A stretch of DNA of 37,207 nt, taken from NCBI RefSeq assembly GCF_028066395.1, contig NZ_JALCBM010000038.1:1-37207 (forward strand), read 5' to 3'. A program made the position numbers and the translations under genes. This DNA is from Ruegeria sp. GTDB lineage: Bacteria; Pseudomonadota; Alphaproteobacteria; Rhodobacterales; Rhodobacteraceae. This document shows positions 15,542-24,343 of the stretch, piece after piece. Under the pieces are notes generated by a model. That model searched no databases, was not told the origin of the DNA, and worked only from the letters and a program-made list of their open reading frames with translations. Position 1 is the first letter of the stretch; every line of letters starts with the position of its first letter.

Positions 15542-16688
15542 TACCCATCATTGCGATATCCTGATCATTGGGGCTGGGGCCTATGGCCTGTCCTGTGCGT
15601 GGAACATCGCCCGGCGCGACACTGGCGCGCGGATCATGGTTGTCGATGCGGGCGAATTTGCCGAGGGTGCGACAGGCCGCAACGGCTCGGGCTTTCGGAT
15701 GCAATGGGGGTTGGAGCTGAACATCCGCCTGTGCAAGGAAAGCATCGAGTTCTTCGAGAACATCGAAGACCATCTGGATTACCCTGGTGGCATCGAGATG
15801 CGCCAATGCGGCTATCTGCTGTTGGCCAGCAATGAAAAGGAATTGCAACGCCTGAAGGATGCGCAGGACTTGCAGCACCGCTTCGACGTCCCGTCCGAGG
15901 CGATGACGCCCGAGGATTGCCTGCGCATGGTGCCCTCACTGAACCCCGACGGGATCGTGGGCGGTGCGTTCTGTGGCAAGGATGGGGTGGCGAACCCGTT
16001 CCGATATCTCGATGCACTGCAGAAAGCCGCCACGCGGCTGGGGGTTGAAATCCGCTATAGCACCCGGATCGACCGGCTGGTCCCGCAAGGTGCCGGATAT
16101 CGGGCCGAAGGCACCTTTGGTCAGATCACCACAGACAAGGTGCTGATCTGCACCGATTGGGCGGCGTCGGAACTGCTGGACGAACATGATGCGGGCCTTC
16201 CGATCACCGGCCTGCCGAAAGAGGCGCTGGTCAGTCAGCCCTGCGCGCCATGTGTCGATCCGATGGTCGTTTCAATGAAACATCACATCGCCATCGCGCA
16301 GGTGGCGCGTGGCTCGATCGTGTTTACCGTGACCCGGCATCGCGAACCCGGCGGCGATCCCAGCTCGCAGCCAGATTTCCTGAAATTCGCCGGGCGGCAA
16401 TTGCAGGATTTGGTGCCCGGGTTGTCGCATCTGAAAGTGTTCCGCACCTGGGGCGGCGCGTCCTCGGTCACGCCGGATATGCAGGGGATTTACGGCGAAA
16501 CGCAGCTGCCGGGCGTTTATGTGGCCGTCTCGTCCTATCGCGGTTTCATGACTGGACCTGCCGCCGGGCGGATCATGGCCGAGATGGTCGTGAACGGCAA
16601 AAGCAACGACCCGATTGCGGCGGAACTGAACCCGTATCGATTCACGCAGGGCAAGCTGGTCTACGAACCGCTGCTCAATCAGGACTGA
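15531..16688 (+). CDS. HcnC-like FAD-dependent catalytic subunit (DAO family)
   Basis: A 385-residue member of the D-amino-acid oxidase/sarcosine oxidase fold. GAGAYG at 14-19 is the FAD motif, and EGATGRNGSGF around 45-55 contacts the isoalloxazine. As the third subunit it should carry the amine-oxidising site of the complex. The ATG at 15531 with GAGGT ahead is chosen over the earlier ATG at 15519. Substrates of related trimers include glycine, opines, proline and hydroxyproline; in an island with betaine transport and MttB proteins an N-methyl amino acid is an attractive but unproven substrate. Confidence 0.9.
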   Translation: MTTDTHHCDILIIGAGAYGLSCAWNIARRDTGARIMVVDAGEFAEGATGRNGSGFRMQWGLELNIRLCKESIEFFENIEDHLDYPGGIEMRQCGYLLLASNEKELQRLKDAQDLQHRFDVPSEAMTPEDCLRMVPSLNPDGIVGGAFCGKDGVANPFRYLDALQKAATRLGVEIRYSTRIDRLVPQGAGYRAEGTFGQITTDKVLICTDWAASELLDEHDAGLPITGLPKEALVSQPCAPCVDPMVVSMKHHIAIAQVARGSIVFTVTRHREPGGDPSSQPDFLKFAGRQLQDLVPGLSHLKVFRTWGGASSVTPDMQGIYGETQLPGVYVAVSSYRGFMTGPAAGRIMAEMVVNGKSNDPIAAELNPYRFTQGKLVYEPLLNQD

Positions 16689-16712
16689 CAAACAGAAGGC
16701 ACGGAACCCAAC

Positions 16713-17642
16713 ATGGCGATATTCTTTCACTGGGACGAAGCATCAACGGAGCTGTGGCAGGCCGCATTCAAAGAAGCCGGGATCGAGGCTGACCTGCGGT
16801 CCGCGGACAACCTCGGCAATGTCGAGGATATCGAATATGCCATCGTCTGGGCCGCGCCGCATGGGCTGATGGGGACGTTTCCGAACCTGAAATACATCTT
16901 CTCGGTCGGGGCAGGGGTCACCCATATCACGGCGGACCCGGATGCCCCGCTGCATGTTCCGATTGTGCGGTTGCAGGACGATATGCTGGTGCTGGACATG
17001 TCGTGCCATATCATTCATTGGGTGCTGCATTTCCACCGCTACTACTATCGCTACCGGCAATATGAGGCGGACAAGACATGGCTGCGCCACCGCTACCCGG
17101 ACAATTCCGACAAACGTGTCGCCATCATGGGGCTGGGCCAAACGGGACAGGACGCTTGCCGCCGCCTGCACGATCTGGGCTTTGACGTCACTGGCTGGGC
17201 GCGCAGCCCAAAGGAAATCCCCGGCGTGCGCTGCCTGCATGGCGAGGATCAGTTTGCTGAGCTGCTGGCCGGAGCGGATATTCTGGTCAACCTGCTGCCG
17301 CTGACACCGCAGACCGAAAACATCCTGAATGCCCAGACACTTGCGCAGATGCCGGATGGGGCCTTTGTGATCAATTGTAGCCGGGGCGCGTCGATCAATG
17401 ACGCTGACCTGCTGGCCGCGCTGGACAGTGGCAAGATTGAGGCTGCCGCACTGGATGTGTTCCGCACCGAGCCGCTGCCGCAGGACGATCCCTATTGGGA
17501 ACATCCCAACGTCTTTGTCACCCCGCATGCCGCCGCGCCGTCCAATGAACGCTCGGCCGCCGGGTTCATTGTCGGGAATATCAAGAAATGCCTGGATGGT
17601 GGCGTGCCCGCCCCGATTGTCGACCTTGACCGCGGATATTGA
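16713..17642 (+). CDS. D-2-hydroxyacid dehydrogenase, GhrA-like (paralogue 1)
   Basis: A 309-residue NAD(P)-dependent dehydrogenase resembling glyoxylate/hydroxypyruvate reductase A. The cofactor motif GLGQTG begins at about residue 140. The catalytic trio is visible as R224 (NCSRGAS), E253 (TEPLP) and H272 (TPHAAAP). It begins 24 bp after the HcnC-like gene, in the same operon. Its reaction would reduce a 2-oxo acid such as glyoxylate or hydroxypyruvate, or run in reverse. Two other family members lie at 29365 and 34743; this one is the most diverged of the three, though it shares the C-terminal DLDRGY with the third. Confidence 0.92.
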   Translation: MAIFFHWDEASTELWQAAFKEAGIEADLRSADNLGNVEDIEYAIVWAAPHGLMGTFPNLKYIFSVGAGVTHITADPDAPLHVPIVRLQDDMLVLDMSCHIIHWVLHFHRYYYRYRQYEADKTWLRHRYPDNSDKRVAIMGLGQTGQDACRRLHDLGFDVTGWARSPKEIPGVRCLHGEDQFAELLAGADILVNLLPLTPQTENILNAQTLAQMPDGAFVINCSRGASINDADLLAALDSGKIEAAALDVFRTEPLPQDDPYWEHPNVFVTPHAAAPSNERSAAGFIVGNIKKCLDGGVPAPIVDLDRGY

Positions 17643-17702
17643 TGACAAGGCCCTGTGCGGGTGCCAAATTGGTAATCGCGCAGGTGCCGCAGTTGAATTT
17701 TC

Positions 17703-17725
17703 GAAAGCGCCCGAGTGTCGCTTTC
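17703..17725 (+). terminator. Weak hairpin upstream of the second MttB gene
   Basis: A 7-bp stem (GAAAGCG with CGCTTTC) and a 9-nt loop, followed by an AT-rich stretch without a true T-run. It may be an attenuator or RNA-stability element in the 159-bp gap before the MttB-family gene. Confidence 0.3.
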
Positions 17726-17801
17726 TGCAAATTTATTTCGGAATCCTGAAAGAACCCGCCTGCGCGCGCCATTTATATGGCTTCAGGAGGAGCGTATCGA
17801 C

Positions 17802-19358
17802 ATGACAAACTCTGCCACCGCCACACGATCCCGCGCAGGTGGGCGATCCGCCCGCCGGGCGGAACGGACCGCGCCGAAATTCGACATGCTGCCCGGCCTG
17901 ACCCGCAACCTGCCGGTGACCGAGGTCATGGACGGGTCTCAGGTGGAACGGATCGACGCGGCCTCGATGGATATCCTTGAAAATGTCGGCGTCCAGTTCC
18001 GCGACCCGATTGCGCTGGAGGATTGGAAGCGCGCAGGGGCCAAGGTCGAGGATGAGATGGTCTATCTGGATCGCGGCCTTGTGCGCGAACTGATCGCGAC
18101 CATCCCCGGCAATTTCACCTATCATGCTCGCGATCCGCAAAAGAACGTGCGTTTGGGCGGGCGTCATTCGATCTTTGTGCCGATGACTGGCGCGCCTTTC
18201 CTGCGCGATCTGGACGATGTGCGCCGCAATCCGACGCTGGACGATCTGGCGATGTTTCACAAGCTCAGCCATATGCTGCCCGCGCTGCATTCTTCAGCGC
18301 ACCATATTGTTGAACCCTATGATCACCCGATCAGCCAGCGGCATCTGCGGATTACCTATTCCTCGATGAAATATTCGGACAAGACGTTCATGGGCATGAC
18401 CACCAGCCCCAAGAACGCCGAGGATGTGATGGACATGTGCGCCATCTTGTTCGGGGCCGAGTTCATGGAGAGCCACCCTGTCACCACAGGCAATTGCAAC
18501 GGCAATTCCCCGTTGGTCTGGGACGAAACCATGTTGGGCGCAATGCGCGCCTTTTGCCGCCGCAACCAGCCGGTACTGTGCTCACCCTTCGTGCTGGGCG
18601 GAGCCAATACGCCCGCCAGCGTTCCGGCTACCGTCGCGCAACTGAATGCCGAGGCGCTGAGCGCGCTGGCCTATACGCAGGTCATCCGCAAGGGCGCGCC
18701 CGCGATTTATGGGCATTACCTGTCGACGGTGTCGATGAAATCCGGCGCGCCGATGGCGGGCACGCCTGAAATCAGCCTGATGAACTTCATGATCGGTCAG
18801 ATGGCGCGGTATTACGATGTGCCCTGGCGCACCTCGAACACGCTGGGCGGGGCCAAGACGTTTGATGCGCAGGCGGGATATGAATCGGCCACGACGCTGC
18901 AGGCGGTGATCCATTCCGGGGCCAACTATATCTGGCACTCGGCAGGCTGGAACGAGGCCGGGATGCATTGTTCCACCGCCAAGTTCATCGTCGATGCGGA
19001 ACAATGCGCGATGGCCTATTGCATGGCCGAAGGACCAAAATGGGACGATTTCGATCAGGCCCTTGCAGCCGTGCCGGATGTGGGTCCGGGCGGACATTAT
19101 CTGGGCCATCCCCATACGCAGGAGAATTTCCAGCAGGCGTTCTTCATGCCCGAGTTGTTCGACAACAACTCGATCGAACAATGGGTGGCCGAAGGCGAGG
19201 TCGAGATCACCGAGCGCGCGCTGACCCGGGCGAAAAAGCTGCTGGCTGAATATCAGGAGCCCACGCTAGACATGGCCAAAAACGAAGAGCTGCTGGAGTA
19301 CATCGCCCGGCGCGAGCGGGAAATCCCCGCCGCAGATGAGTTGAACCAGACCTATTAA
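17802..19358 (+). CDS. MttB-family (trimethylamine methyltransferase-like) protein, non-pyrrolysine, copy 2
   Basis: A 518-residue MttB-superfamily protein. An AGGAGGA site lies about 10 nt before the ATG at 17802, which is preferred over the longer frame from 17715. Like copy 1 it has a basic Arg/Gly N-terminal tail (TRSRAGGRSARRAER) and no in-frame TAG. The shared core includes VSMKSGAP and GQMARYYDVPWR, but the two copies are well diverged, including near the expected barrel centre, so they probably act on different substrates. It lies at the end of the HcnABC-GhrA block, suggesting demethylation feeds the dehydrogenase. No corrinoid partner is encoded in the window. Confidence 0.88.
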   Translation: MTNSATATRSRAGGRSARRAERTAPKFDMLPGLTRNLPVTEVMDGSQVERIDAASMDILENVGVQFRDPIALEDWKRAGAKVEDEMVYLDRGLVRELIATIPGNFTYHARDPQKNVRLGGRHSIFVPMTGAPFLRDLDDVRRNPTLDDLAMFHKLSHMLPALHSSAHHIVEPYDHPISQRHLRITYSSMKYSDKTFMGMTTSPKNAEDVMDMCAILFGAEFMESHPVTTGNCNGNSPLVWDETMLGAMRAFCRRNQPVLCSPFVLGGANTPASVPATVAQLNAEALSALAYTQVIRKGAPAIYGHYLSTVSMKSGAPMAGTPEISLMNFMIGQMARYYDVPWRTSNTLGGAKTFDAQAGYESATTLQAVIHSGANYIWHSAGWNEAGMHCSTAKFIVDAEQCAMAYCMAEGPKWDDFDQALAAVPDVGPGGHYLGHPHTQENFQQAFFMPELFDNNSIEQWVAEGEVEITERALTRAKKLLAEYQEPTLDMAKNEELLEYIARREREIPAADELNQTY

Positions 19359-19375
19359 GGTAAAGACCCCGAACT

Positions 19376-19405
19376 GGCCCGCCGCTGCTTTGGCGGGCCT
19401 TTTTT
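19376..19405 (+). terminator. Rho-independent terminator after the second MttB gene
   Basis: A perfect 8-bp stem (GGCCCGCC at 19376-19383 with GGCGGGCC at 19392-19399), an 8-nt loop and six T residues at 19400-19405. It closes the 13851-19358 operon 17 bp after the stop codon. Confidence 0.92.
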
Positions 19406-19450
19406 GTGATAGGCATTGCAAAATGGGTGTCTCAAAGGGGGAGGGTATCG

Positions 19451-20182
19451 ATGGATCTTGCCGGAAAAACGGCTCTGGTAACCGGCGCGACCGGGGGGAT
19501 CGGTTCTGCGATTGTCGAACGGCTGCGTAGCGCGGGCGCGCGCGTCGCTGTTGCAGACCGTGTGGTGGATGGTATCCCAGCCGAGGTGCATCTGCCCGGC
19601 GATCTGCTGGACCCCGAATATGCGGACGGTCTGCCCGGCGTTGCCGCAGACCGGCTCGGTGGGCTTGATATCGTCATTAATAATGCCGGGGTGATTTCGC
19701 GGGGGCCGGTCACCGACACCTCTGATCAGGATTGGGCCCTGTCGCTGGGCGTGAATGTCGAGGCCCCGTTTCGCATCTGCCGTGCGGCCATTCCGATCAT
19801 GGCTGACGCTGGTGGCGGTGCAATCGTCAACACGGCCTCGTGCTGGGGTTTGCGTCCCGGCCCCAATCACGCGGTCTATTGCATGACCAAGGCAGCGGTT
19901 GCATCGCTGACCCAGTGCATGGGGATGGATCACGCGCATCAGGGCATCCGCATCAACGCCGTCTGCCCGAATGAGGTGAACACACCGATGCTGCGCTCGG
20001 GCTTTGAACAGCGGGGGTTTGATCCTGACACCGCCGTGGCTGAACTGGGTCAGACCGTGCCGATTGGCCGTATCGCCGAACCCGAGGACATTGCCGATGT
20101 CGTCATGTTCCTTATCTCGGATGCTGCGCGCTATGTCTGCGGCGCATTGGTCGAGGTGAACGGAGGCAAACCCGTCTCATGA
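19451..20182 (+). CDS. SDR-family oxidoreductase
   Basis: A 243-residue classical SDR. The cofactor motif TGATGGIG is at 11-18, NNAG at 77-80, and the catalytic S130, Y143 and K147 are intact. The ATG at 19451 is chosen because GGGGGAGG lies just ahead; the frame is open to 19406 but that part runs into the terminator. It begins 46 bp after the terminator's T-run, so it is expressed by its own promoter or by readthrough. The substrate is unknown; an alcohol/ketone step in the same catabolic programme is likely. Confidence 0.9.
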   Translation: MDLAGKTALVTGATGGIGSAIVERLRSAGARVAVADRVVDGIPAEVHLPGDLLDPEYADGLPGVAADRLGGLDIVINNAGVISRGPVTDTSDQDWALSLGVNVEAPFRICRAAIPIMADAGGGAIVNTASCWGLRPGPNHAVYCMTKAAVASLTQCMGMDHAHQGIRINAVCPNEVNTPMLRSGFEQRGFDPDTAVAELGQTVPIGRIAEPEDIADVVMFLISDAARYVCGALVEVNGGKPVS

Positions 20183-20251
20183 TACGGGCTCTGCGGCAAA
20201 GGGGTTCTGGTTGCGGGCGGGGCCGTGACAGTGTCTGGCTTGTCATAACAC

Positions 20252-21592
20252 TCATTCCTTGCCCGACCGCCATTCCTTCCAGATCAGATAGCTGTTTATC
20301 CCCAGTGACGCGAAGGGTTCCGGTGGCAGGCGCGGCGGGTCCGGTTGTGCCAGAAAATGGTCCGCGATCTCTGATCCGCGTTGCAGCACCAATTCGGCCA
20401 CGCCCATGCCTTGCAACGTCCCCCGGGCGATGCCCAGCCCGTTCTGGCAGCAGGCCGAAAACACCCCGTCCTCAATTTCGCCAAACGCAGCCGAGCCATT
20501 GCGGCTCAGGCACAGCATTCCCGCCCAGCGATGCTCCATCTTCACATCGGGCAGATGTGGAAAGCGCTCGGTGAACTTGCGGTTATGCACCCAGCCCGCG
20601 TTGCGCAGCCGCATCTGGCTGGTTTCGATGGTCGGATGAAAGCTGGACCCGGTGCGGATCAGGATGCGGTCACCATAGCTGCCGGACACCCGCCGGACCG
20701 ACGTCCCCATCGGATTCGCCGGCGTCACTGACCAGCGCGACTGACCGCCCAGCGTGTCGATCTGCGCCTTGCTCAGGGGTGCCGAGATCGAGGCGTAGAG
20801 ACAGATATGCATCAACTGCCGCTGGTAGAACCCAAAGCTTTCCAGATGGCCGTTATTGGCCAGAATGATCCGCCCGGTGCTGACCTGCGCCTTATCCGTT
20901 CTGACCACCCAGCCTGCGCCCTGTTTTTCAAATCTGGTGACCGGGGAATTTTCGAACGCGTCGATCTGCCGGGCCAGCCGGGCCGACAGCGCCCGCACAT
21001 AAGCCGCAGGCTGGATCATGACCGTTCCCGGCGCATAAAGCCCCGAGGTGTAATGCGGGCTGCCCGTGATCTCATGCATTTGCTGCTGGTCATAGAGCGT
21101 ATGCGGCTCACCCAGTTTGGCCAGGTGCTCGGCAAAGGCGCGATTATGCGCGTCGCCCTTTCTGGTGGCGGCTGCGTTGAACTTGCCGCAGGGGTCGAAA
21201 ATGTCCTGCGGAAGGTCGCATTCAGCGGCCACCTCGGTTGCAAATGCGATGGCCTTGCGGTTCAGCGCAATGGCCTTGCGGTCCGCTTCCAGCGCGTCGC
21301 CTGCGTAATTATCCGAGGCCAGGTCATGCGGCAGGTCGATCATGAACCCCGAGTTTCGCCCTGCCGAGCCTTCTGCAAAACGCCCCGCTTCCAGCAGAAC
21401 AACCTTCAGCGACGGATCAAGTTGCAGCAGTCGCCGCGCGGTGCTGAGCCCCGCGAACCCGCCGCCGACGATGGTGATGTCGGCGGTCAGGTCATGATCA
21501 AGGACCGGCAGGGGTGTCTGGGGTGGCAGGATGGCATTCCATCCGGCCCGCCCTGTCTGCCGGGGCAGTCTCTTGGCTTCGTGCCGCGTCAA
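20252..21592 (-). CDS. FAD-dependent oxidoreductase, PuuB-like (DAO family)
   Basis: A 446-residue flavoprotein with GGGFAG at 43-48 (FAD) and GSAGRNSGFMIDLPHD around 74-90, as in gamma-glutamylputrescine oxidase and related amine oxidases. Such enzymes oxidise a primary or secondary amine to an aldehyde or imine plus ammonia or a methylamine. The ATG overlaps the stop of the aldehyde dehydrogenase gene (ATGA), so amine oxidation and aldehyde oxidation are coupled in one transcript with a DapA-family gene. It could also serve as an N-demethylase, since sarcosine oxidase-type relatives do so. Confidence 0.88.
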   Translation of the reverse strand: MTRHEAKRLPRQTGRAGWNAILPPQTPLPVLDHDLTADITIVGGGFAGLSTARRLLQLDPSLKVVLLEAGRFAEGSAGRNSGFMIDLPHDLASDNYAGDALEADRKAIALNRKAIAFATEVAAECDLPQDIFDPCGKFNAAATRKGDAHNRAFAEHLAKLGEPHTLYDQQQMHEITGSPHYTSGLYAPGTVMIQPAAYVRALSARLARQIDAFENSPVTRFEKQGAGWVVRTDKAQVSTGRIILANNGHLESFGFYQRQLMHICLYASISAPLSKAQIDTLGGQSRWSVTPANPMGTSVRRVSGSYGDRILIRTGSSFHPTIETSQMRLRNAGWVHNRKFTERFPHLPDVKMEHRWAGMLCLSRNGSAAFGEIEDGVFSACCQNGLGIARGTLQGMGVAELVLQRGSEIADHFLAQPDPPRLPPEPFASLGINSYLIWKEWRSGKE

Positions 21593-23085
21593 TCCACGGC
21601 CTCGTCCGCGTCGTCGGCCAGATCGATCCAGATGGTTTTCAGCTGGGTGTATTGGTCATGGGCATGGACCGAGTTGTCGCGTCCGCCGAACCCCGACTGC
21701 TTGTAGCCGCCGAAGGGCGTGGTGATGTCGCCCTCACCAAAGCTGTTGACCGTGACTGTCCCGGCCCGGATGGCCCGCGCGCCGCGAATGGCGCGTTTGA
21801 CATTGGCCGTGAAGATCGAAGCGCAGAGGCCGTATTCCGTGTCATTGGCGATCTGGATGGCCTCGTCAAAGCCCGAGACCTCGATCACGCTCAGCACCGG
21901 GCCGAAGATTTCCTCGCGTGCGAGGGTGGCGTCGTTGCCGGGCACTTCGACCACCGTGGCCTCGACAAAGCCGTTTTCGGCCTTGCCGCCGATCACCACA
22001 TTCTCGGCCTGATCCAGATAGCCGCAGACCTTGTTGTAATGCCCTTCGCTGACCAGCGCGCCCATGCGGGTTTCGGGGTCCAGCGGGTCGCCCACATTCC
22101 ACTGTTTGGCGTGATGGGCGATGCGCTCCAGCAATTCAGCCTTTACATCCTTATGCACGATCAGGCGGGAGCTGGCCGAGCAGTTCTCACCCATATTCCA
22201 AAACGCGCCATTGACCACATGCTGCGCTACGCGGTCCAGGTTTTCGGCATCCTCCATGACCACGGCGGGGTTCTTGCCGCCCATTTCCAGCACCACTTCC
22301 TTGGCGTTGCTCTCCGCCGCATAGGTCAGGAACCGCTTGCCGGTGACAGTCGAGCCGGTGAAGGACACCATGTCGATATCCATGTGCCGCCCGATGGGCT
22401 CGCCCACCTGCGCGCCACTGCCCGGAACCACATTCAGAACGCCGCGCGGCAGCCCGGCCTCGGCCGCCAGTTCGGCGACGCGCAGGGCGGTCAGCGTGGT
22501 CTCGGCTGCCGGTTTCAGCACAATAGAACAGCCTGCGGCCAAGGCAGGCCCGATCTTCCACGCCAGCATCAGCAGCGGGAAGTTCCAGGGCAGCACCAGA
22601 CCCACGACGCCAATCGGTTCGCGCACCACCATGGCGATGTGGTCATCGCTGGCGGGTGAGACCTGATCGTACAGCTTGTCGATTGCCTCGGCATGCCATT
22701 TCAGGCAATGGATGGTCTCGGGCACATCGACGGTTTCGCAATCATAGATGGTCTTGCCGCTGTCGATGCTTTCCATCACCGCCAATTCGCGCGCATTTCG
22801 GGTCATCAGCTTGGCGAACCGGATCAGCACATCCTTGCGGTCCGATGGGTGCATCTTGGACCAACGGCCATCGTCAAACGCCTCGCGCGCTTTGGTCACG
22901 GCGAAATCAACGTCATCCGCGTTACAGGCGGCGATGCGGGTCAGTTCCTCACCCGTTGCGGGGTTTGTCGAGACAAAAGTCTCTCCCGAGATCGCGGGGC
23001 GATAACCGCCGTCGATGAAGGCGCCGTTGGGCAGCGAAAGGCCAGCGGCGATGGATTTGTATTCGTCTTGCGTCAGCAATGTCAT
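21589..23085 (-). CDS. Aldehyde dehydrogenase family protein (PuuC/betaine-aldehyde type)
   Basis: A 498-residue NAD(P)-dependent aldehyde dehydrogenase. The catalytic cysteine is C302 (GENCSASS), with the general-base Glu in LEMGGKN. PWNFPLLM and the C-terminal PFGGYKQSGFGGRDNSVHA fit the PuuC-like/gamma-aminobutyraldehyde group. The ATG at 23085 follows GAGG within the last codons of the upstream gene and gives the family's usual length; the longer frame to 23115 would overlap the DapA-family gene. It is encoded between a DapA-family protein and a PuuB-like oxidase, so the aldehyde probably comes from the flavoenzyme. Confidence 0.93.
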   Translation of the reverse strand: MTLLTQDEYKSIAAGLSLPNGAFIDGGYRPAISGETFVSTNPATGEELTRIAACNADDVDFAVTKAREAFDDGRWSKMHPSDRKDVLIRFAKLMTRNARELAVMESIDSGKTIYDCETVDVPETIHCLKWHAEAIDKLYDQVSPASDDHIAMVVREPIGVVGLVLPWNFPLLMLAWKIGPALAAGCSIVLKPAAETTLTALRVAELAAEAGLPRGVLNVVPGSGAQVGEPIGRHMDIDMVSFTGSTVTGKRFLTYAAESNAKEVVLEMGGKNPAVVMEDAENLDRVAQHVVNGAFWNMGENCSASSRLIVHKDVKAELLERIAHHAKQWNVGDPLDPETRMGALVSEGHYNKVCGYLDQAENVVIGGKAENGFVEATVVEVPGNDATLAREEIFGPVLSVIEVSGFDEAIQIANDTEYGLCASIFTANVKRAIRGARAIRAGTVTVNSFGEGDITTPFGGYKQSGFGGRDNSVHAHDQYTQLKTIWIDLADDADEAVD

Positions 23086-23089
23086 GACC

Positions 23090-24007
23090 TCAGCCCTCTG
23101 CCACGATGTCGGCAATTGTCCGTTTCAACACGCGCGTCACCTGTTCCAGCGCACGTTTGTCATCCTTGTTCAGCCCCTTCAGCGGCGGGCGGACCCGACC
23201 GGCCTCGATCCCGTTCATGATGACCCCGTGCTTGATGGTCTGGATGAACTTGCCGCCTTGTTCCAGCACCCGCATCAGCGGCATCATCGCCGACATGATG
23301 CGGCGACCTTTGGCGAAATTGCCCTGCACCACGCAGGCGTCATACAGCGCGACATGTTCAGCAGGTAGAAAGTTCGAGCCGCCACAGACCCAGAATGGCG
23401 CGCCCCAGGCGAAAAACTCCAGCGCCTGATCGTCCATCCCGCAGCCCATCTGGATATGCGGATAGTCCCGGGCCAGCAGATGCACCCGGTTGATATCGCC
23501 CGAGCTTTCCTTGATGCCACAGAAATTCCGGCTGCGACCCACGCGGTCCAAGAATTCCTCACCCATCATGGTGCCGGTACGGTGCGGATAGTTATACAGC
23601 ATCACCGGCAGGTCGGCGGCCTTGTCGATGGCCAGCGCGTTCAGCGCGTTTTCGCGGTCGGTGGGCACCGAATAGGGCGGGCTGGCCAGCAGGATCGCAT
23701 CCGCCCCGATCTCACGCGCGCCCGAGGCCAGTGCGATGGAGTCCGGCGTCAGCATTGCGCCGGTGCCCACGACCAGCGGCAGGCGGGATTTCAACCTCTC
23801 ACGAGTAAACCGCGCCAGTTCCAGCCGCTCTTCGACGGTCTGAGCATAGTTCTCGCCGGTCGAGCCGCCCGAGATCAGGCCGTGCACGCCGTTTTCGATC
23901 AGAAATTCGATCACCTCGGCCAGGGCGTCCCAATTGACGCTGCCATCAACGTGATAGGGGGTAACGACAGGCGTATATATCCCGTCAAAGCGGAAAATTG
24001 GGGTCAT
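23090..24007 (-). CDS. Dihydrodipicolinate synthase (DapA) family lyase or deaminase
   Basis: A 305-residue TIM-barrel aldolase with the Schiff-base lysine K166 (CGIKESSGD), the Tyr Y138 in YNYPHRTG, and GSTGE at 48-52. Those features define the class I pyruvate-dependent lyase/deaminase superfamily, not the specific reaction. True DapA is unlikely, because the gene sits in a catabolic operon with an aldehyde dehydrogenase and a PuuB-like oxidase. Family alternatives include 4-hydroxy-2-oxoglutarate-type aldolases, 5-dehydro-4-deoxyglucarate dehydratase and the pyrroline-4-hydroxy-2-carboxylate deaminase of hydroxyproline breakdown. A GAGG site precedes the ATG. It is divergent from the GlxA-like regulator. 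Confidence 0.9.
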   Translation of the reverse strand: MTPIFRFDGIYTPVVTPYHVDGSVNWDALAEVIEFLIENGVHGLISGGSTGENYAQTVEERLELARFTRERLKSRLPLVVGTGAMLTPDSIALASGAREIGADAILLASPPYSVPTDRENALNALAIDKAADLPVMLYNYPHRTGTMMGEEFLDRVGRSRNFCGIKESSGDINRVHLLARDYPHIQMGCGMDDQALEFFAWGAPFWVCGGSNFLPAEHVALYDACVVQGNFAKGRRIMSAMMPLMRVLEQGGKFIQTIKHGVIMNGIEAGRVRPPLKGLNKDDKRALEQVTRVLKRTIADIVAEG

Positions 24008-24249
24008 TCATTCCTCATTCGGGTTTGTCCTGCGATCCCGTCCGGTGTCTGCGCATGTGACGATTCCACCTTGTTGGCGACAATACAAGCGGCAGGTGCC
24101 GGGTGCGGATGTGCAATTGTGTAAAAACCGGATTTTTCCCGCCGCGTGGCCGCTGTTGTCTGACATGTGTTTGACCGTTCTGGCATGAGCGTTCGTTCGG
24201 GACATCAGCGTGATGGATGGGTCAGTTTCTCCATACAACGATGTCATAA

Positions 24250-24259
24250 TGTATACAAT
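24250..24259. promoter_or_regulatory. Candidate operator (TGTATACAAT)
   Basis: A palindromic core TGTATACA, matching common GntR-FCD-type and AraC-associated sites. It is about 240 bp before the DapA-family start and about 190 bp before the regulator start. Confidence 0.45.
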
Positions 24260-24333
24260 ATAAATATCATCATCGCTATCGTCACTGAAAAATCCAAAAT
24301 AAATGGCAATCGATCTTCCATATTGACTTCATT

Positions 24334-24343
24334 AGTATACAAT
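24334..24343. promoter_or_regulatory. Candidate operator (AGTATACAAT)
   Basis: A second copy of the GTATACAATAT repeat, 84 bp (about eight helical turns) after the first, in the same orientation. Direct-repeat placement would suit AraC-type binding as well as GntR-type. Confidence 0.45.

Noticed and set aside
3079-19358. Pyrrolysine in the MttB-family proteins
   Set aside because: Neither reading frame contains an in-frame TAG, so both belong to the non-pyrrolysine branch.
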